This document shows, in pieces, positions 55,112 through 64,000 of a stretch of DNA of 64,000 nt. Both the position numbers and the translations under genes were made by a program. The notes beneath the pieces were generated by a model that was not told the DNA's origin, did no database searches, and saw nothing but the letters and a program-made list of their open reading frames with translations. Each line of letters starts with the position of its first letter. Position 1 is the stretch's first letter. This DNA is from Poecilobothrus nobilitatus (Eukaryota; Arthropoda; Insecta; Diptera; Dolichopodidae). The stretch lies in the NCBI GenBank assembly GCA_947095535.1, contig OX352774.1:267751843-267815842 (forward strand), given 5' to 3'.

Positions 55112-56717
55112 AGAGAATTCACGTAGAAGAAAAAATCGTAGTCAATTTCATTGATTTGAAATCACCCCAAGATCGTATTTCGGGTTATTTCTTAAAAAGA
55201 TGGCCGTATTTTTGGTATACCATAAATGAACATAAGAAAAACAAAACAAAAAAAAATTTTTTTTTCATTCATTCTCTTCATAATTCATTTTCTTCGAACT
55301 GATTTTTCTTTCTCTAAAAATTGATTTTTGTTAAAATACATACATACATATCTATCTAATATCTAATGCATCACAAGCAAAATGTTCTTATAATTTTAAA
55401 ATGTAATTTTATAGATCTCATAAAGAATAACTCTACACACACATACATAATATTTGAAGGCCAACAAATATTATATCATAATTTAACATTTTATTATAAT
55501 ATTGCTTAAGTGTGATATAAATTGTAACTGAGATCTATTTGTTTTTATTTTTTTGGATTGGTATTGAAATCCCGAATTTCAAAATCCGGGAATGGCATTC
55601 CCGGAAATCAAAATCCCGGGATTTAAATTTCCATACTATATGTAATGGTAAGACATCTATTGTTTGTTATTGTAAATTAACAAATTGTATTTGTAACTAA
55701 AACTGCATACCAAATTATTAAACACATACATACTATAAATATTTTATGAAATTCTCAAAATGTTTAATGTAGTTGTAATAATTTGGTATGCGGTTTTAGT
55801 TAGAATTTTTTTTGACGTAAAGTTACAAGTTTCATATTTTACTGAATATTGGGATTTTAAAATTAAAATGTTTTTATTAAGATTTCTATTTATTTTTGTT
55901 TGAGTTTTTAATATTTTTATTTTTGTTTTGACTGAAGAATTTTATTTATTTTTTTCTATAAATTATGAAATTAAATTTGTTTTTTCGAATAAAATACACT
56001 TAGGTACCTATAAAAAAAATGTTAAAACAGTATTTTTTTCAATTATTTCTAAATTTTTTAAAAAATTCATTTAAATTTACATAGGTAGTTGCAAAAGAAA
56101 TTCCGGGATTTTGAAATCCGGAATTTTGATACTAACCCATTTTTTTTTTGTTTAGAAGAATAATTTTTCTAAAAATTGAAAAATATTTTTGGATGGAATA
56201 TTGAAATTTTCTAAAATATTCAGGTTTGTATTAATCTTTTCGGGCCCACAAAAGTAGTAAGTGATTAAATTTACTGAATGTATAATTACATATATTATAA
56301 TTATAGATACATACATACATATGTATGTAATTCCTTCTAGATAGCAGAATTCTTAAAAGTACTTTTTGATATTGAATTATTAAAAATTTTAAAAATTAAG
56401 AAAGTATTTTTTAAAACAAAAACATTAGGCACCACAAAGCGATTAACAAAATTACCATAAAAAAAAAAAAAAATTAAATCAAGAGGAAACAACTCCATAC
56501 AAAACAAAAAAGTTCTTTTAATGCACGATATTTTATAACAACGCCTTTACACTTACAAACCGGAACATTCAACGAAAACTTAAAAAAAAAAGCTATTTGT
56601 GTAAAATAAATTGAGTGTTCCGATCAGGCTTGTAAGATATTTAGGCGTTGTTTATAAAATATTTTAAAATTAATTTTTTTTGTAACTGATGTATGGATAT
56701 ACATATGTATACAGATT
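55112..56717 (+). mobile_element. P-element-like transposon remnant, locus 3 (5' part)
   Basis: 55112-55554 repeats 15690-16100 (catagagaattcacgtagaag; gccgtatttttggtatacca); 56147-56240 repeats 16105-16200; 56320-56410 matches minus-strand 3950-3830; 56500-56717 repeats 16300-16520. A foldback-type element (55555-56138) interrupts it, and a 5'-truncated LINE cuts it at 56717. No transposase sequence remains here. Confidence 0.65.
55555..56138. mobile_element. Foldback-like element, copy 4
   Basis: A 584-bp insertion defined by comparison with the uninterrupted copy at 15690-16250. Left end ggattggtattgaaatcccg, right end in reverse complement gggttagtatcaaaattccg, each continuing with aaaatccggga-type units. 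The flanks are T-runs (tattttttt / atttttttt) compatible with an 8-9-bp duplication. Its terminal units are a CCCGG version of the aaaatct units in copies 1 and 3; no satellite unit is seen inside. Confidence 0.7.
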
Positions 56718-57768
56718 TGGGTCTCATAATTGATAGGAAATTAAACTGGCACAATCACATTGAAGATATCATTAAAAAGATCTCACCTTATATTTTTATC
56801 ATGTACAGATTACGAAAAGTGCTTAGCAAAGATATTCTGTATATTTTATTTTCGTCATATATATTATCAAATATAATCTATCTGAATCCAATATGGAATA
56901 GATCCTGAAAGTATTACTTAAATAAATTGGATATAATGAACAAAAAAGCAATAAAAATAATTAACTTTCATCCAATGTACCCAACAAATCTAATTTATTC
57001 CTCCCGTTATCTTAGTCTTGAAAATAGTTGTAGAGGTGAACTCTATGAACTCTATATTCTTGCCTTTAAAATTATTAATAATCATATCAAACATAAGTTT
57101 ATCCTTAATAGATCTATTGACATTTATAATCATAACACAAGAAACAAATCAAATTTCTATCTCAAGCTGTTTAGAACAAATAAACAAAAAAAGAATTGTT
57201 TGTTTAATCGCTTAAAAGTTTTTAACGACTTACCGAATGAATTGAAACTTAATAACCTATATTTTTTCAAAAAGAAAATTAAAGAATATGTCATTTCAGG
57301 GTAACATTTGTAAGTAAAAAAGTAAAAGAAAAGCAAAAAAAAAAGTTTTTTCTATTTTTAATTAAATTTTTTTTTTACTTTATATTTAATGTTTTTAAAT
57401 TCTAATTAATTTTTCATGAGTTTTGTTGAGGAATGTGGAATGTATGAAAATGAAATGTATACGAATATAATAATGTGTTAATAATTTAAAACAAAAGAAT
57501 ATAATTGAATTATATAATTATGAATTACGGTTAATGCCAAGGCCATACGGTTAATGCCAAGGCCTTATAATTAACAATCTTCTAATATTTATTTTCATTT
57601 TATTATTATTTTTTTTATACATATAAACTTAAGCTTAATTTTAGTTATAGTTAGTAATTAGTTAACAATTTCATGAATTTTAGTAATAAGTCCGAATTAA
57701 ATATAGCTTAAATTTTGTTGTTTTTTTTTAGTATTAAGTTTAAATTATTTTTAAATAAAGAAAAAAAT
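56718..57768 (+). mobile_element. 5'-truncated LINE (CR1/Jockey-like)
   Basis: Begins inside the reverse transcriptase thumb (DLGLIIDRKLNWHNHIEDII near 56711-56775), continues through SYILSNIIYLNPIWNRS, one stop near 56907, then DIMNKKAIKIINFHPMYPTN and NRLKVFNDLPNELKLNNLYF, stopping near 57302. A 3' UTR of about 460 bp ends in aataaagaaaaaa at 57757-57768. A tandem duplication tacggttaatgccaaggcc (two copies, about 57525-57563) lies in the UTR. The 5' junction falls in P-like repeat sequence, typical of truncated target-primed insertions. Confidence 0.85.
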
Positions 57769-57979
57769 AACATTAACATATCCCAAGTAGAAATTTGTGA
57801 CAAAATAGACACAAGAACGAAACTTTTCTAATTATTTCTAAGAATGTGTCGATATTATTACGACACCATGCGTGAAGCAAAAAGTTTCGTAGACGTTCCG
57901 TAACTAAGCGTTAAAATCGTTAAAAAAAATAGTTTTCAACACTATTTTACAATAATGTTACGTTACGTTAATTGGTTGC

Positions 57980-58395
57980 GTTCAGGAGAATCTAGTGCTA
58001 TACTGAATTGTAGCGGTCTAGCATTTAGCGCTGCATGTTTGTACTGAACGATTTGCAGCAAAATTAAATGACATTTAATTTTGTGTGACGTTTCCTATAT
58101 TTTTATTTTATTTAAATCGTATTTTTGTTTTTTAAATATTATATTTTTTATCTCTCAATTTATCAATTTTTAAAATAATGCTTGAAATCTAAAAATTCTC
58201 TTAAAATTTTGTTAAATTTTTGACATTAAATGTGAAGACATAAACGTAAATAAAAAGTCGTTACATAATTTAGCGTAAAATTTTCTTGCTGCAAAATTCA
58301 TGTAGCGCTACATTGTATCGTTAGATAAAAAAAATCGTTCAGTAGAAAATTTTATCGAGCGCTACAGTTTTTTTGTAGCGCTGGATGCTACTTTT
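57980..58395. mobile_element. Possible hairpin element with tgtagcgct motifs
   Basis: Left part (57985-58065: gaattgtagcggtct, agcgctgcatg, tactgaacgatttgcagc) and right part (58290-58392: gctgcaaaattcatgtagcg, aatcgttcagta, gagcgctacag, tgtagcgctgg) are imperfectly complementary. No open frame. Superfamily and limits uncertain. Confidence 0.5.
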
Positions 58396-58828
58396 ACTTT
58401 TTTGAAAATTTTACTTATTTGAAACCATTTTTACTTATTTGAAAACAATGTGACAAAATTGTAATATAGTTCCGTAACAGCGGAGAACATAATGTATTGA
58501 AATTGTTACTACACTCACGGGTGGCAACTACACTTTTTTACTACACTTACTGTTACCACACTTTTTTACTACACTGTTACTATACTTTATTTTTACAAAA
58601 AAAATTACATAAGGATCGTTTAAACAATATATAAGTTAGTTACTGTCAAAACTTTTGAAAACAATTATAAGGTAAGTCATAGTTCCAAAAGATTTTTTGT
58701 TTTAATATTATAATGTAAAATAGTCTTTTATTCTAGTGTTTATTATAATTATATGTATATGTATTATATTTTTAGAAACATGAACAATAAAAAAATTTCA
58801 TATAAGTATTCCTACAACATTTTATAGG

Positions 58829-58884
58829 AAACTTAAGCAATCATCATTGTCTGTGATAATTAACTTAAGCAATCATCATTGTCT
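58829..58884. repeat. 32-bp tandem duplication
   Basis: aacttaagcaatcatcattg followed by tct occurs twice, 32 bases apart. Confidence 0.85.
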
Positions 58885-58889
58885 ATTTA

Positions 58890-59505
58890 TGTTCACAAAC
58901 TCTGAAATCGAGTTGATTATCATGTACAAAATCAAATAAAATGTCAAGCGTTCACAAACCGTTTTTGAAAATCAAGAACGTAATTTGACATATTTTTGTT
59001 TATATTATTGTTTCAAGTAAATAAAAAGTTAAAATATAAATAAAGTTATTATTAAAATTAAGTTATTGTTAAAAGTAAATAAATAAAATAATATTTGAAA
59101 AAATTTAAAATAGATTTGGAAATTAACAATTTAATGGAATTCTCATTCCAATTAAATTTTTTTTTTATATCATTTTTTCATTTTTATTTTTCCGTCCACA
59201 CAATAGAAAATATTTCCTTTTTGAATCTGCTGCTATCAACAAAATTTTTGTTTTGATTTTTGACAACAAATTCAAAAAAAGCAAGGGTTATGAAAATTTT
59301 TTTAAAATAATCTAAAATCGAAAATTCATGGACGAACAACGTGATTTTGAGATGATTTTTAGAAAATCGAGTAACGAGCTGATTTTCTTTGACAGATAAA
59401 TTTTTGAAAAATGTATGGGAAATTAAGAAGAAAAAAAGAACGAAATCAACTTAATTTTGGAAATCATCTCGATTTCTCAAAATCAAGTGTTGGTGAACGT
59501 CCTAC
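58890..59505. mobile_element. Possible MITE with imperfect inverted ends
   Basis: gttcacaaactctgaaatcg (58900) is mirrored by the complement of cgatttctcaaaatcaagtgttggtgaacg-type sequence near 59469-59500. Subterminal pieces (cgttcacaaaccgtttttga near 58950; gaacaacgtgattttgagat near 59333) also mirror. No coding sequence. Confidence 0.5.
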
Positions 59506-59559
59506 AAATACTAAATCAATATTGAGAATAAATTAAAATGTTGAAGAACCAACTCATTT

Positions 59560-59822
59560 TCATTCAACTTCGAATTTGTTAAAAAACTACTATGAGAATG
59601 AGCATACTACTAGTACTAGTGATTAGTCCTATTCTTATAATGAATGTTAGGAAGAAAATACTGGATATTATGATTTAGTTAATGATTGCGACAGAGGCGA
59701 TTTATCAGAAGATGACGGTGAGTGATCAATAGAATCGTTCACTGATCGTCTCAGAGAATGGGCTTTACGACATCAAATAACTCACGTTGCCTTTTTAACT
59801 TTTTTTTTGCAAATTCTAGAAG
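59560..59822 (+). pseudogene. Small fragment of an unnamed TE-type protein
   Basis: A frame reading ENTGYYDLVNDCDRGDLSED then, after a stop, SIESFTDRLREWALRHQITH resembles the acidic start plus 'F...LR.WA....ITH....LLKIL' motif found at the N-terminus of many uncharacterised insect transposon-derived proteins. Family not named; the fragment is short. Confidence 0.35.
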
Positions 59823-60062
59823 TTAAATTAAAGAAATTTAAATTTTTAAAAATAAAATGTTGAAAAAATAATATTGAAAAAACATGTTGCACTTTCCATT
59901 CTACAATTAAAACAATGCCATTTCAAGTTCAAGATAAACATATCGACCACAAAATAATAAAACAAAGAATTAATGATAAAAAGATAAATACATACATACT
60001 ACCGATAAGAAGAATACATACTATCGAAAAAAAAAATGTAAATAGGGAAGTCTAAAATCTAA

Positions 60063-60305
60063 ATGGAAAATAAGGCAGATTTTATTAAAAATTATAAGTC
60101 ACTTCGACATAAAGAACAACTAAAATTCAGAAAATATAAATTGCACAATATTCTCCCAAGTAACATAAAAAGACCTTTTAAATATAAAAATGATGACAAT
60201 ATTATAGACAAAAATTTGAAATTAATAGAAGAAAATCAAAGACAAGAAAAACATGTTGACATTAGAACAGACCCTCAACCTTTGACTTCAAATTTTAATA
60301 AATAA
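60063..60305 (+). pseudogene. Unrecognised open frame before env remnant, possibly end of pol
   Basis: 80 codons, basic and Asn-rich (MENKADFIKNYKSLRHKEQL start), directly upstream of the env-like frame. Position suggests a retroelement pol C-terminus or an accessory frame. No motif supports either. Confidence 0.3.
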
Positions 60306-60340
60306 ATTCATCTTTATTAATTAATAAAAATTTATTAAAA

Positions 60341-61300
60341 ATGCAAATAGAATCAATCAGAAATAAGGTTCGTATGATAATTCCATATAGGACTAAAAGA
60401 GGCCTGATCAACCCAGTAGGTACTATTTGGAAATGGCTTTACGGCACTTTAGATAATGAATATTGTCAAAATATCGAAAACCATTTTGTAATACAAGATC
60501 AAAATATTCATAATACAATTGACTCTATAAACCAACAAATTCAAATTGATGACAATGATAATTTTAATACAACATTTATACTTCTCAAAAATATTATCGA
60601 AACAGACAGAAACAAAATTTTAAAAACATTTTCAATTCTTAATGACACTGAAACTGAAATTCTTTCTGAACAAATGGTATTTCAACACATTTTTTTTGAA
60701 ATACAATTGAAACTAAATGTTATAAACGAAAAAGTATAATACATTCAAATAACGTAGCATCCGCTAGGTTAGGTTTATTACATCCAAATATTTTAACAGA
60801 TGAAGAAATCACGAAATATAATATAGATTTAAAAAAAACTAAGTAATGACTAATGTTAGTTTAGGTATAGCAAAATTACTTAATGAATCAATTGTTTTTG
60901 CTATAAAGATTCCTTCCGAATTAATAATATTTGATCAGAAAATGTATTGGTACAATCAAAACAAACAAAAACAATAAGAAAATCAATGAACAATTTAAGT
61001 TCATTATTAAATAAAAAAATAAAACGTTCTATTACATAGAAAAGGATTAAGTTAAAAAAAAATTAAAATTGCGAAAATGGTGTCATACAAAAAAAAAATG
61101 TAAATTGATAAAAGATTGAAACGAAGAAATAACTGAATTAAATAACGAAATAATAATTTTAAACAATTTTCAAAATAAAATTGTTATAAGTACTGGTGAT
61201 GAAAGAAAAATTGCATTAAACGGAAACTTTTTATTAATTTTAATAATTGCACAGTAATTATTTTTCCTAATATAGTGTTTTCCAATTCATAGAAAGATTT
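60341..61300 (+). pseudogene. Errantivirus-type env remnant
   Basis: The open part (60341-60739) shows an R-T-K-R furin-type site followed by G-L-I-N-P-V-G, the arrangement at the cleavage site of errantivirus Env and related insect fusion proteins. It continues with a long helical region. Downstream decayed frames (SARLGLLHPNILTDEEITKY near 60765; VFAIKIPSEL near 60890; a weak hydrophobic run near 61220) look like more of the same ectodomain and anchor. Several stops and frameshifts break it. No gag, pol or LTR could be identified beside it. Described only; it is non-functional. Confidence 0.6.
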
Positions 61301-61394
61301 GTTGTATAGAATTTTGAAAATATAACCTATGAATCAGAAAATATAATTTTTGACGATATTATTAATATACGGAATTTCTTCATTTGTTTGCTCA

Positions 61395-62560
61395 CTATTT
61401 TTAATATTTAATGTTTTCTGGTAGTCTGTTGAACAGCTGACCTCTTCTATACATTACACTATTTTGAGTTCTCGTTCTTCTGTGTAGAGGCAATCGGAAA
61501 TCGCCCCTATTTCTTAAGTAGTAATATCCTCCAACATAGTTAATGTATCTTTGTAAATATTTTGGCAACATGTCATGTTTAATTTTAAAAATAAATACTA
61601 GAGCATTAAAATTTAATCTTTGCACTATGTTCATCGAACCAAGTGTAGCTCTCATATCAATTATTCTTGTTGTCCAGTCGCTTCTCAAAATAATTCTCAT
61701 ACCTCTATTCTGCAGAATCTGCAGTCTATTTAATTTATCTTTATTTCAAATAAATAGAATATACGAACAATAATCAAGATATAACGATATAAGGCAACAC
61801 TATAGAATTATATATTAATATTGCACATTTTTGTGAGATTGAATTTCTTATTCTTGCCATGGCCCATGAAACCAATTTTCTCTGCTATTTTGCACAAATA
61901 TTGTCAGTGTATAAATCAAATTTAATCTTATTATCAAAACTATTCCCAAATATTTATAATTATCGACAATTTCAATCAGTTCTTCATTTATTTTGATGAT
62001 CATATTGATATCTTCCCCTGGTTCAAAATCATACATTTCGTTTTACTAATATTAATTTTAGGTTTGTTTCCGCACATCTTCTCCCACAATATAATTAAGA
62101 TGTCATCTGCCAATAATGATAGATTGGAATGTTCGATTTTATTTTTCATATCATTTATATATATGAGGAAAAGAAGAACACCTAAAACGAAGCCTTGTGG
62201 AAGACCTAGCTTTATATCGAGTTTTTTTGATAGTTTAGAGTTTACTCTCGTTGTTTGGGTTCTACCTGACAGATAACTTTCAAACCACCGTACTTCATTC
62301 TCCTTAATACCATATTCCTTTAGTTTTTCTGATCTAACAAACTGCTATAATATATTTTCCTTTATCTGTCTCCTTTTCCACTCTTTTACTATCTAATTTA
62401 ATGCTGTCTCAGTGGAGTATCTTTTCGAAAACCTATTGTATGTTGCTTTCGTATATGTATTTTTCAAGTTGAACACACACTACCTTCTCTAAAATTTTTT
62501 CATAAAATGGCAACATATTCACTGTCCTTAATTGCTCTGCGTTCATTTAATTTGTGTGGT
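61395..62560 (-). mobile_element. LINE relic (reverse transcriptase and C-terminus)
   Basis: Minus strand: KLDIKLGLPQGFVLGVLLFL near 62215 and L-A-D-D near 62110 (reverse transcriptase palm), then MYDFEPGEDINMIIKINEEL and VDNYKYLGIV near 62036-61945, then RMRIILRSDWTTRIIDM and YYYLRNRGDFRLPLHRRTRT to 61401. Frameshifts separate all blocks. Upstream fingers are barely recognisable to about 62560. It is a different lineage from the LINE at 19525. Confidence 0.75.
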
Positions 62561-63470
62561 AATTCTGTTTCAACATCTATTTATTCTTTATTTATATAAA
62601 TTTCACTAAAATTTTTGTTGTTACTTTTTTTATAACTTTTAATTACTTAATTTTGTTTCAATATATTTATTTTTAAATTCATTTAATTTTCTATTATAAT
62701 TGTTCCTTGCTAATCTATATTCATTCCAACTATTATTACCATTTATAAAGGAATTAAATGATTTCCTTAATGCATTTAATGATTTTATTATACCATTGAT
62801 TTTATTAAATTTTGCGACTAAAGAATTTATTTATATTGCATATACATATCTAAAAATTTATTTTTATTTAATTTAGCTATAAAAACCTCTTTGTTATACT
62901 TTATGTAACTTATTTTGTTATCTAATTGGCTTACTTCTATATTACTTATCTTAATTTCAATCGCACAAATACATGAACATTTTTTACAATACTATTACAT
63001 TTTTTCAACTATATCTTCTCTACTGTCTTGACATTTTTTTATCGAGTACATAATTGGCATACATTCCACGTAGCCCCAAAGAACGGTTAAAAACATTTTC
63101 ACGTGGTGGATTATTCAACAATCAACCGCCTTACTTATCTATGGGTGTGTGAAAAAATTTTATTTTAAAATAAAAATTTGTTGCGAGGTATATATGTATG
63201 TATTTCTAAGAAAAGAACGGAAGAAAAGTAATTGAATTCATATCTGATTTTGTTTTTTTTTTATATAATTTTGTATGTATCTACTTACATATTATGTATC
63301 TATAAAATTCTAGCTATGATCCTTAAAATATATATGTACGTAATATGTATGTATGTATATAATTTTAAATACATATTATTATTAGTTAAATATTATAAAA
63401 ATCACAGAAATCTCTTTTTTAAAGTTTCAAAAATTTTAAAATCAGTTATGATTAGGTAGGTAGACATATT
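62561..63470. other. AT-rich DNA, no feature recognised
   Basis: Includes a GC-richer bit at 63055-63150 (ccacgtagccccaaagaacg; cacgtggtggattattc) and several tatgtatg microsatellites. No coding sequence could be supported. Confidence 0.5.
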
Positions 63471-63477
63471 ATGTATA

Positions 63478-64000
63478 CAGTCGGACTCGTTTAATTGCAC
63501 ACACTAAAAACACAGTCATTTGATGCTCATATCCGGGTTTTACAGTAATCCGAGGCCCGGATAACTGCACAAATTTGTACATTTAGAAAAACCATTGATA
63601 TAAGCACAGATATGTGCTTATATGCGTGTTTTTTAAAATTGATTTGTTGTAATTTTAATAATGCAAAAATATTAAGAGTTGGTTTTTTTTTCTTTTTCCT
63701 TGCCACTCCAATGAGGGCATCAACTAAGTCATTTATTATTCATATTTGACTAAGCTTCAGTTTCATGAATCATTAATTTAACTAAGCCGTTGATTACTCG
63801 ACTGCAGTTATTGTACAAGACTAATACGTTTCTTTTATTTCTACGCCATCTATTTCTTATACAAGAATTATATGGTTTATTATTATATTATTATATTATT
63901 AATATTATATTAACCAAGACCTAAGTAAACAGGCCAAGAACTGAAAACACATGAATGTAGTTGTGAGAGAATTGCAATCGATTCTCACGTATTGCGCGTA
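63478..64000 (+). mobile_element. Possible pogo/Tigger-like transposon end
   Basis: TA followed by cagtcggactcgtttaattg, and nearby ccgaggcccggataactgca (63550), resembles the terminal repeat style of pogo/Tigger elements (TA target, CAGT start, '.CG..TAA.TGCAC'). The other end and any transposase lie outside the window or are absent. Confidence 0.4.

Noticed and set aside
1..64000. CRISPR array, bacterial operon or plasmid features
   Set aside because: The spliced eukaryotic genes, SINEs, LINEs and LTR elements show nuclear insect DNA; no regularly spaced identical repeats of CRISPR type were seen.

Overview
This 64 kb window is AT-rich nuclear DNA from an insect, almost certainly a fly (Diptera, probably a higher fly). 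The evidence is spliced genes with clear insect orthology (a Cog8 orthologue, a spätzle-family ligand, a sarcoplasmic calcium-binding protein), the many short tacatacatatgtatg-type microsatellites and the dispersed 'cagacggacggac' repeat typical of fly intergenic DNA, and a DD41D mariner, a type known from tephritid flies. All gene assignments are from reading the translation; no database search was run.

Only three host genes can be supported, all on the + strand: the last exons of a sarcoplasmic calcium-binding protein (25990-26465, with an in-frame TGA), a complete six-exon Cog8 (43865-45757), and a two-exon spätzle-like Toll ligand (51643-53431). Everything else is transposable element (TE) debris or featureless AT-rich DNA.

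Layout. 1-1.8 kb: diverged direct repeats. 2.2-3.95 kb: P-element-like transposon (- strand) broken by a mariner relic. 4.3-4.9 kb: sequence repeated in inverted orientation at 8.2 and 15.2-15.7 kb. 5.15-5.8 kb: dispersed fly repeat. 6.0-6.9 kb: foldback-like element with an exact 9-bp target duplication. 8.4-15.24 kb: a nested region holding a copia element (9182-12325, target duplication GGAAC) and a gypsy/errantivirus-type remnant (12904-14881, target duplication TACA), both inserted into satellite units of the foldback family. 15.7-17.2 kb: second P-like copy, then a tRNA-derived SINE. 19.5-22.4 kb: nearly full-length LINE. 26.9-29.6 kb: LINE fragments plus a 279-bp-arm inverted repeat. 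30-30.5 and 41.7-42.0 kb: PIF/Harbinger relics. 32.4-40.7 kb: stacked LINEs, mostly - strand, one of them split by an almost intact 1.3 kb mariner (37921-39222). 42.9-43.4 kb: TIR element just upstream of Cog8. 50.7-51.6 kb: TIR element just upstream of the spätzle start codon. 53.4-54.06 kb: foldback-family element two bases after the spätzle stop codon. 54.2-57.8 kb: tandem duplication with a SINE, third P-like copy, LINE. 58-59.5 kb: hairpin-type elements. 60-61.3 kb: orphan errantivirus-type env remnant. 61.4-62.6 kb: LINE relic. 63.5 kb: pogo/Tigger-like end.

The best candidate for something undescribed is the foldback-like family: at least three or four copies, ends beginning GGGT..GTAC-like, inverted ends built of tandem 14-17-bp 'AAAATCT' units, about 95-bp satellite units inside, and 9-bp target duplications. 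One copy sits against the stop codon of an immune/neurotrophin-type gene.
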